Positions 8,521 to 17,397 of a DNA stretch of 64,000 nt are shown in pieces. The translations under genes and the position numbers were made by a program. This DNA is from Brucella gallinifaecis (lineage in GTDB: Bacteria; Pseudomonadota; Alphaproteobacteria; Rhizobiales; Rhizobiaceae). Numbering within the stretch: the first letter of the stretch is position 1; each line of letters starts with the position of its first letter. The DNA lies in assembly GCF_006476605.1 (NCBI RefSeq), contig NZ_ML636804.1, positions 1-64,000 of the forward strand, written 5' to 3'. The notes beneath the pieces are model-generated. The model saw only the letters and a list, made by a program, of their open reading frames with translations. It ran no database searches and had not been told where the DNA came from.

Positions 8521-9090
8521 ATGACTGTACGAATTCTTGTATTCGCGGGTTCGACCCGCAAGGGTGCCTTTTCGGGCCATATGGCAGATGCAGCCGAAAA
8601 AGAACTTGCAAAACAGGGTGCGGAGGTCACACGCATAACGCTTTCTGATTATCCGCTTCCCATCATGAACGAAGATCTGGAAGCCGAAGAGGGTATTCCG
8701 GAAAATGCTCTCAAGCTTGGCCGTCTCTTTGCTGAGCATGATGGGATGATGGTCTGTTCACCGGAATATAATGCATCAATTCCGCCACTTCTGAAAAACA
8801 CGATTGACTGGGTCAGCCGTATTTCAAAAGATGGTGACAAGCCATTAAAGCCTTATGCGGGACTGACCGTAGGACTTTGCTCAACATCAAACGGTGCGTT
8901 CGCCGGGATGCGCGGGCTTTATCACTTGCGTGCTGTACTGATGGCAGTTGGCACACAGGTTATTACCGAGCAATGCTCGGTCAGTGGCGCTGCCGATGCT
9001 TTCAATGATGACAGCACACTCAAGAACGAACGGCAGGCACAGATGCTGAGCGCTGTTTGCAAAAGCCTGATTGCGCATTCGGCCAGATAG
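8521..9090 (+). CDS. NADPH-dependent FMN reductase family protein
   Basis: The 189 residues form a flavodoxin-like fold with the GSTRKGAFS phosphate-binding loop (residues 10-18) and the SPEYNASIPPLLKN motif near residue 80. Both are diagnostic for the chromate/quinone/azo reductase group (ChrR, YieF, Lot6). Such enzymes use NAD(P)H and FMN to reduce quinones or other acceptors in the cytosol. It begins 14 bases after pmtA, so the two may be cotranscribed. A strong hairpin terminates the unit. The physiological acceptor is unknown. Confidence 0.85.
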   Translation: MTVRILVFAGSTRKGAFSGHMADAAEKELAKQGAEVTRITLSDYPLPIMNEDLEAEEGIPENALKLGRLFAEHDGMMVCSPEYNASIPPLLKNTIDWVSRISKDGDKPLKPYAGLTVGLCSTSNGAFAGMRGLYHLRAVLMAVGTQVITEQCSVSGAADAFNDDSTLKNERQAQMLSAVCKSLIAHSAR

Positions 9091-9120
9091 ACTAGCTGTT
9101 TTATTGATATTCAATAATTT

Positions 9121-9151
9121 CAGGGCGCGGTATCTTTCGTACCGCGCCCTG
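9121..9151 (+). terminator. Hairpin after FMN reductase gene
   Basis: The perfect 12-bp arms CAGGGCGCGGTA and TACCGCGCCCTG flank a seven-base loop. The T-run after it is weak (TTGTG). Confidence 0.7.
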
Positions 9152-9188
9152 TTGTGCGAATAAAATAAAAATCATAGCGGAGGTTTGC

Positions 9189-9890
9189 ATGACGATGAAA
9201 GATTTGCGTGATCAGTTGATTGTGGGCCTTGACGTGCCAACCGTTAATGAAGCGGAAAAACTGGTCGAAGAACTGGGCGATGCGGTCACTTTCTACAAGA
9301 TCGGCTATCAGCTTGTGTTTGCAGGCGGTCTTGATTTCGCAAAGAGTCTGATTGCTGCAAAGAAAAAAGTCTTTCTCGACATGAAGCTTCTCGACATTGA
9401 CAATACCATCGCCAAGGGCGTGGAAAATGTTGCGAAGATGGGCGTTTCCATGCTCACGCTGCATGCTTATCCCAAGGCCATGCGCGCGGCTGTTCAGGCA
9501 GCTAAAGGCTCTGATCTTTGTCTGCTGGGTGTAACGGTTCTGACCTCGATGGATGACGCTGATCTTAAAGAAGCAGGCTATTTAGACACGCCCGAAGCAC
9601 TGGTGCTCAAACGTGCGCAGCAGGCTCGTGACGCAGGCATGGGCGGGATCGTCGCTTCCGCTGCCGAAGCTTTTGCCATTCGCCAGGCTATCGGACCAGA
9701 TATGGCAATTGTCACCCCCGGCATTCGTCCGGCGGGGGCTGAAAAGGGTGATCAGAAGCGCGTCATGACACCAGCCGATGCATTGAAAGCCGGTGCAAGC
9801 CATCTTGTCGTTGCGCGACCCATTGTCGGTGCTCCTGATCGCCGGGCTTCGGCACTTGCCATTCTCGAAGAAATGCGCACGGTTGGATAA
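9189..9890 (+). CDS. pyrF: Orotidine 5'-phosphate decarboxylase
   Basis: PyrF makes UMP from OMP, the last step of de novo pyrimidine synthesis. The 233-residue TIM-barrel has the substrate motif VGLDVP near residue 12, the catalytic Lys/Asp cluster in [16 protein letters not shown] (about residues 59-74), VTPGIRP, and the C-terminal LVVARPI phosphate-binding stretch. AGCGGAGG lies eight bases before ATG 9189. The 3' end carries a 21-bp tandem duplication that starts inside the last codons. Confidence 0.96.
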   Translation: MTMKDLRDQLIVGLDVPTVNEAEKLVEELGDAVTFYKIGYQLVFAGGLDFAKSLIAAKKKVFLDMKLLDIDNTIAKGVENVAKMGVSMLTLHAYPKAMRAAVQAAKGSDLCLLGVTVLTSMDDADLKEAGYLDTPEALVLKRAQQARDAGMGGIVASAAEAFAIRQAIGPDMAIVTPGIRPAGAEKGDQKRVMTPADALKAGASHLVVARPIVGAPDRRASALAILEEMRTVG

Positions 9891-9920
9891 TCATTTCCAA
9901 CGGTTGGATAATCATTTCCA
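9879..9920 (+). repeat. 21-bp perfect tandem duplication over the pyrF stop
   Basis: ACGGTTGGATAATCATTTCC plus a final A occurs twice in direct succession (9879-9899 and 9900-9920). The first copy holds the final pyrF codons and TAA. The second lies in the leader of the next gene, just before its GAGGAGG site. Confidence 0.95.
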
Positions 9921-9932
9921 GAGGAGGACAAT

Positions 9933-10220
9933 ATGACAAAAGCCTATTGGATCGCCCGTGTGGATGCCCGTGATACGGAGCGCTACAAGGATTATGTATC
10001 GACCGCCAAGCCGGCTTTCGAGCGTTACGGTGCAAAGTTTATCGCACGCGGTGGCAAGGCTGAGGCCGTTGAAGGGCCGGGCCGCGCACGTAATGTCATT
10101 ATCGAATTTGAATCCATGCAGCATGCGCTTGATTGCTACAATTCGCCGGAATATCAGGCTGCAAAAGCCATCCGCCAGACTGTAGCGGATGGTGAAATCG
10201 TCATCGTTGAAGGTGTATAA
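9933..10220 (+). CDS. DUF1330 domain protein
   Basis: This 95-residue protein is a complete single-domain DUF1330 member with a dimeric alpha-beta barrel (ferredoxin-like) fold. Family features seen are the YWIARVDARD start, YKDYVSTAKPAFERYGAKFIARGG and the ARNVIIEFESMQHALDCYNSPEYQAAK segment. The biochemical role of the family is not established. A strong GAGGAGG site is at 9921-9927. It follows pyrF by 42 bases and is probably in the same transcript. Confidence 0.9.
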   Translation: MTKAYWIARVDARDTERYKDYVSTAKPAFERYGAKFIARGGKAEAVEGPGRARNVIIEFESMQHALDCYNSPEYQAAKAIRQTVADGEIVIVEGV

Positions 10221-10265
10221 GCATGTCTCCCAAAAGTGGGAACCGGTTTTGGGTTAAAGACATGC
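10221..10265. repeat. Palindromic intergenic repeat (GGGAACCGG family), copy 2
   Basis: GCATGTCT at 10221 and AGACATGC at the far end are outer arms. CCCAAAA and TTTTGGG are inner arms around GTGGGAACCGG. It shares the AAAAGYGGGAACCGGTTTT core with the element at 6467-6510. It follows the DUF1330 stop directly and may serve as a 3' mRNA hairpin. Confidence 0.75.
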
Positions 10266-10299
10266 GAAAGAAAAAGAACTAAAGTTTGTTACGCTTTGG

Positions 10300-11172
10300 T
10301 TATAGCCGAACCGGCGGGTCGTGACGGCCGCTGACAGCCAGATCAAGCAGAATGACTTTGCCTGCATGCGGATCCGCATTGCGGGCACTTTCATTCATGC
10401 CTTCATGTGCACTCGTGACGATCAGCACCGATGCATCCGCACCGATAAAGGCCGGGCAGGTCGGCTGGGTCACGGGCAATTTAATCGAGCGGATCAGCCG
10501 TCCCTGCGGTGAATAGGCATTGAGTGCACTGCCACCCCAACAGGCGTTCCAAACTGTTCCGTCTGCATCCACCACTGAACCGTCAACGCCGCCATCTTCC
10601 ACACGATGATGAAACACGCTCTTTTCCGATGTCGGCAGTCCTGTTTCGGGATCGGTATCCACCCGCCAGATAATGTTGCGGTCGGTATCCGCAAAATAGG
10701 CGATTTTTCCATCTGGCGAAAAGCAGATCGAATTGGTGATTGTGATACCAGAAAAAAGTTTCTTCAGTTGCCCCTCCCGATACCACCAGATCGACCCTGC
10801 ATCTTTCTCGGCTTTCTTGCCCATGGTGCCGATCCAGAATGAGCCGGATGGATGCACACGTGCATCATTGGAGCGTGTCATATCATTATCGGCTTCGAGC
10901 GGGCGATGCAGGCTCAATCGTCCGCTGGTGCGTTCGCGTATAAAAAGCCCGTGTTCACTCACGATCAGTTGCCGCTCGCGATCAATCACTGCGAGCGCAC
11001 TGGCTTTCATGCCAAGATCATGTGCACGGATTTCCCCGCTATCATCTCTTTCAATCAGCCTCTGGCCCAGAATATCGAACCACCAGCATTGACCCGTCAA
11101 CGGGTCGTAGCCCGGGCCTTCGCCGAGTTCCGCTATATGATCTGCAAATAGGGTTGTCTTGACTGCGCTCAC
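10300..11172 (-). CDS. SMP-30/gluconolactonase/regucalcin-like hydrolase
   Basis: The 290-residue protein is a six-bladed beta-propeller of the SMP-30 family, calcium- or zinc-dependent lactonases acting on sugar lactones such as gluconolactone or L-arabinolactone. Signs are the N-terminal ELGEGPGYDPLTGQCWWFDI (metal-ligand Glu), SNDARVHPSGSFWIGTMG (metal-ligand Asn), and YFADTDRNIIWR and VDGSVVDADGTVWNACWGG (metal-ligand Asp). It reads alone on the minus strand between two plus-strand units, so no pathway context is available. Confidence 0.87.
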   Translation of the reverse strand: MSAVKTTLFADHIAELGEGPGYDPLTGQCWWFDILGQRLIERDDSGEIRAHDLGMKASALAVIDRERQLIVSEHGLFIRERTSGRLSLHRPLEADNDMTRSNDARVHPSGSFWIGTMGKKAEKDAGSIWWYREGQLKKLFSGITITNSICFSPDGKIAYFADTDRNIIWRVDTDPETGLPTSEKSVFHHRVEDGGVDGSVVDADGTVWNACWGGSALNAYSPQGRLIRSIKLPVTQPTCPAFIGADASVLIVTSAHEGMNESARNADPHAGKVILLDLAVSGRHDPPVRL

Positions 11173-11346
11173 CTGCTCCTCCCAGCTTTGGTACCAACAG
11201 CATAATCAAGCTGGCCGATACGATCCAGCCGCAAATATTTATGTGATCAGAAAGTCCTATGTTGCAGTCAAATTCCGTTTTAAGTTCCGGTAACGAGAGC
11301 CCCGTGCACCCATCTGGGTGCGCAAAGGACGCTCTGTCAGTTTAGA

Positions 11347-11399
11347 CTTGCTGCATAATTTACCTTAAGTGGATTCACGTTTAAGGATTATGCAGCAAG
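11347..11399. repeat. Long inverted repeat before gshB
   Basis: CTTGCTGCATAAT (11347-11359) pairs perfectly with ATTATGCAGCAAG (11387-11399), and the inner CCTTAA and TTAAGG extend the stem. It ends 16 bases before the gshB start codon, where it would form part of the mRNA leader. It resembles the small palindromic repeats scattered through Rhizobiales genomes. Confidence 0.85.
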
Positions 11400-11414
11400 A
11401 ATCGCGAGGAAATC

Positions 11415-12356
11415 ATGTCACTAAAAGTCGCGGTCCAGATGGACCATATCAGCACCATCAATATTACCGGTGACACCACATTTGCCCTGTCGCTTGAAGC
11501 GCAGAAGCGTGGTCATGAGCTGTATCACTATACGCCGGACCGCCTTTCGATGCGCGATGGCGTTGTTTCGGCACGTCTGGAAAAGCTGGAAGTGCGCGAT
11601 ATCAAGGGTGATCATTTTACACTCGCTGAGCCAGTGCGCCGCAATATGCTGGATATGGATGTGGTGCTGCTGCGTCAGGATCCGCCTTTCGACATGAATT
11701 ACATCACCAATACGCATCTTCTGGAGCGTATTCATCCAAAGACGCTGGTGGTGAATGACCCTGCATGGGTGCGCAACAGTCCTGAAAAGATTTTCGTCAC
11801 CGAGTTTCCTGATCTGATGCCACAAACGCTGATCACCAAAGATCCGCAGGAAGTGATGGAATTCCGCCGTGAATTTGGTGACATCATTTTGAAGCCATTA
11901 TACGGCAATGGTGGTGCGGGCGTGTTCCATCTGGCTGATGGTGATCGCAATCTGACTTCGCTGTTGGAAATGTTCGGCCAGCTTTTCAAGGAGCCGTTCA
12001 TTGCCCAGCGTTATCTCAAAGACGTGCGTGCCGGCGACAAGCGCATCATTCTGATTGATGGTGAGCCGGTGGGCGCGATCAACCGCGTTCCTTCGGAAAG
12101 TGACGCACGTTCTAATATGCATGTTGGTGGCCGTGCTGAGAAGACGATTCTGACAGCGCGTGAGCGTGAAATCTGCGAGCGTATTGGACCATCGTTGAAA
12201 GAACGCGGTTTTATTCTTGTCGGTATTGACGTGATCGGCGATTATATGACCGAAATCAACGTGACCTCACCAACCGGTCTTCGCGAGATTGAGCGTTTTG
12301 ACGGCACCAATATTGCGGCGCTGTTCTGGGATGCGGTTGAAGCCAGACGCAAATAA
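11415..12356 (+). CDS. gshB: Glutathione synthetase
   Basis: GshB joins gamma-glutamylcysteine and glycine with ATP to form glutathione in the cytosol. The 313-residue protein starts with the family's [20 protein letters not shown] segment and has [26 protein letters not shown]-grasp elements are [34 protein letters not shown] and [13 protein letters not shown]. Length is normal. A hairpin follows. No gshA is in the window. Confidence 0.96.
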   Translation: MSLKVAVQMDHISTINITGDTTFALSLEAQKRGHELYHYTPDRLSMRDGVVSARLEKLEVRDIKGDHFTLAEPVRRNMLDMDVVLLRQDPPFDMNYITNTHLLERIHPKTLVVNDPAWVRNSPEKIFVTEFPDLMPQTLITKDPQEVMEFRREFGDIILKPLYGNGGAGVFHLADGDRNLTSLLEMFGQLFKEPFIAQRYLKDVRAGDKRIILIDGEPVGAINRVPSESDARSNMHVGGRAEKTILTAREREICERIGPSLKERGFILVGIDVIGDYMTEINVTSPTGLREIERFDGTNIAALFWDAVEARRK

Positions 12357-12377
12357 GCCACCTTGATTGCATCTATT

Positions 12378-12416
12378 GAAAATGCTTAAATCTTTTGGTT
12401 GTATTTAAGCATTTTC
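12378..12416 (+). terminator. Hairpin between gshB and comM
   Basis: GAAAATGCTTAAAT (12378-12391) pairs perfectly with ATTTAAGCATTTTC (12403-12416). There is no clean T-run, so it may be an mRNA-stabilising palindrome more than a classical terminator. Confidence 0.6.
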
Positions 12417-12453
12417 TCACGTTTGAGATGTGCTGCGTATCATGCGGGGGCAT

Positions 12454-13986
12454 ATGGTAGCGCGGGTGGGAACAGTTGCCTTTCAGGGCATAGAGGCGGT
12501 GCCTGTCGATGTGCAGGTAATGGTGGCCCCTGGCAAGATGGGCATGTCGATTGTCGGTCTGCCTGATAAGGCTGTGGCTGAAAGCCGGGAGCGGGTTCAG
12601 GCTGCGTTACATGCATCCGGGCTTTCCATGCCAACCAAGCGGGTGACAATCAATCTGGCACCGGCTGATCTGCCAAAAGAAGGGTCGCATTACGACCTGC
12701 CGATTGCCGTGGGGCTTATGGCTGCGATTGGCGCTATACCGGCGGATGCCATTCAATCCTATCTGGTGCTGGGAGAATTATCGCTCGACGGCACGATCAC
12801 GGCTGTTGCAGGCGTTTTGCCCGCAGCCATCAGTGCCAATCGTGAAGATAAGGGGCTGATCTGCCCTTATGCCTGTGGCTCGGAAGCTGCATGGGCAGGC
12901 GCGGACATCGATATTCTCGCGCCGCGCAGTTTAATCGCGCTGGCCAATCATTTCAAAGGCACGCAGGTTCTGACGCCGCCTGAGCCGTCAATGCGGGTTT
13001 CAAGTGAAGTGCCGCTGGATCTGGCCGATATAAAAGGGCAGGAGACAGCAAAACGCGCATTGGAAATTGCTGCCGCTGGCAACCATAATCTACTGCTGGT
13101 TGGCCCGCCGGGATCGGGAAAATCCATGCTGGCGCAGCGCCTGCCGTCAATACTGCCAAAATTAAGCCCGCGTGAGCTGCTTGATGTTTCGATGATTGCA
13201 TCTATCGCCGGTGAGCTTGCGGGCGGCAAACTCTCGGATCGCAGACCATTTCGTGCACCGCATCATTCTGCATCCATGGCTGCAATGGTTGGTGGTGGCT
13301 TTCGGGCAAAGCCGGGGGAAGTATCGCTTGCCCATAATGGCGTTTTGTTTCTGGATGAGTTTCCTGAATTTTCGCCACAGGTGCTTGATTCGCTCCGCCA
13401 GCCGCTGGAGACAGGCGAGTGCATGATTGCCCGTGTCAATCATCGCACCAGCTATCCGGCACGTTTTCAGTTGATTGCCGCCATGAACCCTTGCCGTTGC
13501 GGCATGGCGGGAGAGCCGGGGCATACATGTGCACGTGGACCACGTTGCCAGAGCGATTATCAGGCGCGGATTTCCGGCCCCTTGCTGGATCGTATTGATC
13601 TGCGTGTGGATATGCCTGCCGTCACTGCGCTTGATCTTATTCAGCCAGCCCAGTCTGAACGCAGTGAAAGCGTTGCCAGGCGGGTGGCGCGAGCGCGTGC
13701 AATACAAAGTGCTCGCTATACGGCTCTTGGGCTTGATGCATCAATGACCAATGCACATTGTTCGGCAAATCTGATTGAAGAGGTCGCAAAGCCTGATGCG
13801 GCGGGTATCAAATTGCTGCGCGATGCCAGTGAGCAGATGCGCTTTTCGGCCCGTGCCTATCATCGTATTTTGAAAGTAGCGCGCACACTGGCTGATCTTG
13901 ACGGTATCGACCAGATCAGCCGAATACATCTCGCCGGCGCGATTTCCTATCGGATGGGTGCGGAAAGGCTGAGAGCTTCCGCCTGA
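12454..13986 (+). CDS. comM: ComM/YifB-family Mg-chelatase-like AAA+ ATPase
   Basis: ComM is a hexameric AAA+ helicase that promotes branch migration during natural transformation in other bacteria; the family is widespread. The 510 residues show the N-terminal ribosomal-S5/Lon-like domain (VARVGTVAFQGIEAVPVDVQ), Walker A GPPGSGKSMLAQ near residue 212, Walker B GVLFLDEFPEF, a Cys-rich insert (NPCRCGMAGEPGHTCARGPRC), and the C-terminal Mg-chelatase lid. ATG 12454 behind GGGGG is preferred to the GTG at 12430. No competence genes are adjacent. Confidence 0.92.
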   Translation: MVARVGTVAFQGIEAVPVDVQVMVAPGKMGMSIVGLPDKAVAESRERVQAALHASGLSMPTKRVTINLAPADLPKEGSHYDLPIAVGLMAAIGAIPADAIQSYLVLGELSLDGTITAVAGVLPAAISANREDKGLICPYACGSEAAWAGADIDILAPRSLIALANHFKGTQVLTPPEPSMRVSSEVPLDLADIKGQETAKRALEIAAAGNHNLLLVGPPGSGKSMLAQRLPSILPKLSPRELLDVSMIASIAGELAGGKLSDRRPFRAPHHSASMAAMVGGGFRAKPGEVSLAHNGVLFLDEFPEFSPQVLDSLRQPLETGECMIARVNHRTSYPARFQLIAAMNPCRCGMAGEPGHTCARGPRCQSDYQARISGPLLDRIDLRVDMPAVTALDLIQPAQSERSESVARRVARARAIQSARYTALGLDASMTNAHCSANLIEEVAKPDAAGIKLLRDASEQMRFSARAYHRILKVARTLADLDGIDQISRIHLAGAISYRMGAERLRASA

Positions 13987-13988
13987 TC

Positions 13989-14627
13989 TTACTTCACAGA
14001 GCCGACCAGCAGATTGTCCGGGCTTTCGATAGAAACCCAGCGGCCAGTATTATTGGCAGCCTGACGCTTGAGAAATGTATATTCCGTATCATCCCAGCGA
14101 AGAACTTCGTCAGTCAGATTGTCGAGAACGAAATCGCCGCGGTCGGTGCGAACGCTAAGCACTGCATGGCCTTCGCCGTCTGGCTTGCGGACGACAGTGA
14201 TCAACAGCGCAGTCATCGGAATACCGGCCTTTGCCAGTTCGCGCTGCTTGAGCAGAACATAGTCTTCACAATCACCAACGGTTGTTGGATAGGTCCAATA
14301 TTCCTCAACGCCGTATATTTCCATATCGGTCATCGGCTTGATACGTTCATTGACGGCAAGATTTACTGTCTGGATCAGTTTCCAGTTGCTGTTGTTGAGC
14401 GATAATGAACGTGTATCACGGCTTATGATATTGCATTCAGCCGCTTCGCGTTTGCAAAATTCGTAATGTCCAATGGGCTGCGAGGTTAATTTGCCAGTCT
14501 GCATATAGGCACTTGATGCAGCCTGCGCATTGAAGCTCGATATCAGAGCAGCAATACCGATGCTGGCAGCAGCAATAATCTTCATGCCTGAGCGAACTAC
14601 ACAAAACATACTCAACGCCCTTTTCAC
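13989..14627 (-). CDS. Periplasmic transglutaminase-like cysteine peptidase (BTLCP/LapG type)
   Basis: The protein belongs to the bacterial transglutaminase-like cysteine proteinase family. The catalytic Cys is in VGDCEDYVLLK, His in GEGHAVLSV and Asp in VLDNLTDEV. LapG, the best-known member, cleaves surface adhesins under c-di-GMP control, but no lapD or adhesin gene is here. A signal peptide is clear from the second Met (MKIIAAASIGIAALISSFNAQA), so the true start may be at 14585 (198 residues). The gene converges with comM, with two bases between stop codons. Confidence 0.87.
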   Translation of the reverse strand: MKRALSMFCVVRSGMKIIAAASIGIAALISSFNAQAASSAYMQTGKLTSQPIGHYEFCKREAAECNIISRDTRSLSLNNSNWKLIQTVNLAVNERIKPMTDMEIYGVEEYWTYPTTVGDCEDYVLLKQRELAKAGIPMTALLITVVRKPDGEGHAVLSVRTDRGDFVLDNLTDEVLRWDDTEYTFLKRQAANNTGRWVSIESPDNLLVGSVK

Positions 14628-14779
14628 AGCCCGAACAGGGCATTTGTTAACGAAAAGTTAAAGTATGAAATGTGGCTCAAGTCAATTCAGCTTGCCGCCT
14701 ATTCGCCCAACATCTTAATTATTGGTTAACGCGGGTATTTTGCAATCAGTACATCTTTTGCGTGTATTCAAGCATGCAA

Positions 14780-14809
14780 AAAACCGCCATGGAAGCCCAT
14801 AGCGGTTTT
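14780..14809 (-). terminator. Terminator after the RlpA-like gene
   Basis: AAAACCGC (14780-14787) pairs with GCGGTTTT (14802-14809). Read on the minus strand the hairpin is followed by TTTTTT. Confidence 0.75.
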
Positions 14810-14833
14810 AGAAAATGCTATTGCTGATGGAGT

Positions 14834-15193
14834 TTAGAGCGGTGTGAAGCAGACATTTGTGTGCCCGGAATTGATAAAGCCGAGGCGCAGCGCAGCGCCT
14901 TTGGAGAGATCAAGGATGCGTCCCTTGATGAAGGGGCCGCGGTCATTGATGCGCACGACAAGCGATTTACCATTGCGTTGGTTCGTTACCTTAACCTTGG
15001 TACCGAGAGGCAGTGTTTTGTGTGCGGCAGTCAGTCCGGCTGGGTTCATACGTTCGCCCGATGCTGTGCGGGAAGTGAGCGCGTACCATGAAGCGCTGCC
15101 ACAACGCGCAGCTTGCGCTTCCATTGCGTTGACTGAGAATAAACCAGTTGTCGCAACGGCGAGTATTGCCATACGGATTTTGAACTTCATCAT
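14834..15193 (-). CDS. RlpA-like double-psi beta-barrel protein, exported
   Basis: From ATG 15193 the protein has 119 residues: a signal peptide ([20 protein letters not shown] up to MEAQA) and a single RlpA-type double-psi beta-barrel ([18 protein letters not shown] ... [28 protein letters not shown]). RlpA proteins bind or cleave peptidoglycan strands lacking stem peptides. The catalytic-type Glu and Asp (GERMNP, INDRGPF) are both present. There is no SPOR domain and no lipobox Cys, so it is a short soluble periplasmic form. An upstream in-frame start at 15253 would bury the signal peptide. Confidence 0.85.
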   Translation of the reverse strand: MMKFKIRMAILAVATTGLFSVNAMEAQAARCGSASWYALTSRTASGERMNPAGLTAAHKTLPLGTKVKVTNQRNGKSLVVRINDRGPFIKGRILDLSKGAALRLGFINSGHTNVCFTPL

Positions 15194-15752
15194 GATTCCA
15201 GATAGTCGTTTCGCTGAGCCTTTGCAGTCATAGCTGATCAAGGCAGAAGCCAACTGGAATCTAAATGTGGCGATGGCGTGATGTTATTGAGAGTATAATG
15301 AGATGATTGGAGCGTCTGCCCAGGCGGAATATCATCCTATACTATTGGTTGTTTATTTAAATATTCAAGAAATCATAAAGAATATTTTTGAATTATATAG
15401 CGTTATTTATGTAAAGATGCTTATGATCAATCAGGATTTTGCAAAATGCTCGCTTGATCCATGTTTTAAATGTTTGGATGCAAGAAAAGCTGCTTTGCGC
15501 GGGTCTGATCCTTAGCCACGACAATGCAATTTCTATTTGTGCTCCAAGTTTTCTCAATTGGCTTCCAAGATAAAGAAATCTGGCTTTTGAGAGATAAAAA
15601 ACAACTATTAGCTGTATTTTGATTGATAAAGTTTGGAGTCTTTTCTGTAACTTTTGTTGAAATCCGACGAGATGACGCGGTTTTGACCAATCATCCTATG
15701 CATGTAAAAGCCAGAATCCTGTTATAAATGCGCATCTTCAGAATGGATTATC
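15194..15752. other. AT-rich noncoding gap
   Basis: About 560 bases, more AT-rich than the flanks. A 70-codon open frame at 15303-15515 has no family resemblance or ribosome site. I see no RNA gene or mobile element. It holds the RlpA promoter on one side and that of the DUF454 gene on the other. Confidence 0.5.
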
Positions 15753-16178
15753 ATGCCCGACAAGACACCAAAGGATGATGTGGAAGCGCCAATAGCGCCA
15801 ATAGCGCCGATCTCGGCGGGCAAGCGTATTCTTTATCTGTGTCTTGGTTTTCTGATGGTGGCGCTGGGTATCATTGGCGCCATTCTGCCGGTCATGCCTA
15901 CTACGATTTTCATTATTCTGGCTGCATGGTTTTTTGCACGCTCGTCACCGAAATTCGAGGCACGTCTTTTGGCCGATCCACGTTTTGGTCCGATGATTAT
16001 AAAATGGCGCGAGCGCGGAGCAATACCCCCAAGGGCCAAACTCTTTGCATGTCTTGGGATGACATTTGGCTATGCTATGTTCTGGTTGGGTGCGCAGCCC
16101 GGTCCTTTGCTTGCAATCGGTGTCGCAATTTTTATGGCTGGCTCTGCCCTATATGTTCTGTCACGACCAGATGAGTGA
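15753..16178 (+). CDS. YbaN-family (DUF454) inner-membrane protein
   Basis: The 141-residue protein has three or four hydrophobic segments and the DUF454 hallmark LPVMPTTIFIILAAWFFARSSPKFEARLLADPRFGPMI followed by IPPRAKLFA. YbaN proteins are conserved inner-membrane proteins of unknown function. The N-terminus contains a short repeat (APIAPIAPI). It stands alone ahead of the pst operon and ends 64 bases before the PHO box, so it is unlikely to be part of that regulon. Confidence 0.88.
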   Translation: MPDKTPKDDVEAPIAPIAPISAGKRILYLCLGFLMVALGIIGAILPVMPTTIFIILAAWFFARSSPKFEARLLADPRFGPMIIKWRERGAIPPRAKLFACLGMTFGYAMFWLGAQPGPLLAIGVAIFMAGSALYVLSRPDE

Positions 16179-16242
16179 TTTATAGATTAGCTATTTTGTA
16201 TATGTGGGCACAAAATTGCCTGCATGAATGAATGACACAGAG

Positions 16243-16271
16243 CTGTAACACGACTGTCATATGATTGTTAT
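16243..16271 (+). promoter_or_regulatory. PHO box upstream of pstS
   Basis: Three seven-base direct repeats occur at 11-base spacing: CTGTAAC, CTGTCAT and TTGTTAT, separated by ACGA and ATGA. This matches the PhoB-binding consensus CTGTCAT-N4-CTGTCAT. It lies 67 bases before the pstS start. The regulator phoB is the last gene of the same cluster, giving an autoregulatory loop. Confidence 0.88.
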
Positions 16272-16337
16272 ATAGAGCGCGTAGATGGCTGCTGACGCTT
16301 TTACGTCATGTGTCTTTTACAACAGGGACTGGTACTC

Positions 16338-17384
16338 ATGAACAAGTTGATTTCCTCGAGCGCAGCGCTGGCAATAGCAGCAGTATTGTCGGTTTCAGCC
16401 GCAAACGCACGCGAACAGATTCAGGTTTCCGGTTCTTCGACCGTTTTGCCTTATGCCAAGATTGTTGCTGAAACTTTTGGTGAAACCTATCCTAACTTCA
16501 AGACGCCGGTCATTGAATCGGGCGGCTCGGGTGCAGGTATCAAGGAATTCTGCAAGGGCGTTGGTGAAAACACCATCGATATTGCCAATGCATCGCGTGC
16601 CATGAAGGGCACAGAACTCAAATCCTGCATCGATGCAGGCGTCAAGGACGTTCAGGAAGTCCGTTTCGGTTATGACGGCATTGTCTTTGCGACGGACGTA
16701 AACGGCCCGGACTGGAAGCTTGCTCCGGTTGATCTTTACAAGGCGCTGGCTGCCAAGGTTATTGTTGACGGCAAGCTGGTAGAAAATCCAAATACCAAGT
16801 GGAATCAGGTCAATGCAGACCTGCCGGATTGGGATATTGCGGCTTATATCCCTGGCGAAAAGCACGGCACACGTGAAGTTTTCGAAGAAAAGCTGATGGC
16901 TGACGGTTGCAAGGAATCGGGCGCTCTTGAAGAAATCAAGAAGACCGGACTTGATGACAAGGCTGCGGCTGCTGCCTGTATTGCTGTTCGCAAGGACGGT
17001 AAGGCTGTTGATATTGATGGCGATTACAGTGAAACGCTGGCTCGCATTGACTCCAACAAGCAGGGCGTTGGTGTTTTCGGTCTCTATTTCTTTGAAAACA
17101 ATGCCGACAAGCTGAAAGTTGCAACTGTTAATGGTGTAACGCCGTCGGCTGAAACTGTTGCATCGGGTGAATATCCTGTTTCGCGCCCACTGTTCTTTTA
17201 TGTCAAAAAGGCACATGTTGGCGTCATTCCGGGCCTCAAGGAATATGTAGATTTCTTCCTGTCTGAACAGATGGTTGGCCCTGATGGTCCGCTTGCTGAA
17301 TATGGTCTGGTTCCAGCTCCTGATGCAGAACGCGAAGCCCAGCGCACTTCCTTCACAGAAGGCAAGGTTCTGGCTGCTAAGTAA
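16338..17384 (+). CDS. pstS: Phosphate ABC transporter, periplasmic binding protein
   Basis: PstS captures phosphate in the periplasm for PstCAB. From ATG 16338 there are 348 residues with a signal peptide (MNKLISSSAALAIAAVLSVS to NAREQ). The phosphate-binding motifs are ISGSSTVLPYAK-like (VSGSSTVLPYAK near residue 31) and the SGGSGAGIKEFC loop. The start is set by the signal peptide; an upstream in-frame start at 16308 would spoil it. It is the first gene after the PHO box, with an attenuator-like hairpin after it. Confidence 0.95.
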   Translation: MNKLISSSAALAIAAVLSVSAANAREQIQVSGSSTVLPYAKIVAETFGETYPNFKTPVIESGGSGAGIKEFCKGVGENTIDIANASRAMKGTELKSCIDAGVKDVQEVRFGYDGIVFATDVNGPDWKLAPVDLYKALAAKVIVDGKLVENPNTKWNQVNADLPDWDIAAYIPGEKHGTREVFEEKLMADGCKESGALEEIKKTGLDDKAAAAACIAVRKDGKAVDIDGDYSETLARIDSNKQGVGVFGLYFFENNADKLKVATVNGVTPSAETVASGEYPVSRPLFFYVKKAHVGVIPGLKEYVDFFLSEQMVGPDGPLAEYGLVPAPDAEREAQRTSFTEGKVLAAK

Positions 17385-17397
17385 GTTTTGAACTGTG

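Noticed and set aside
8285-8611. Minus-strand frame between pmtA and the FMN reductase gene
   Set aside because: Overlaps both confident plus-strand genes with no support of its own.
15303-15515. 70-codon plus-strand frame
   Set aside because: AT-rich, no ribosome site, no recognised motif, in a noncoding gap.
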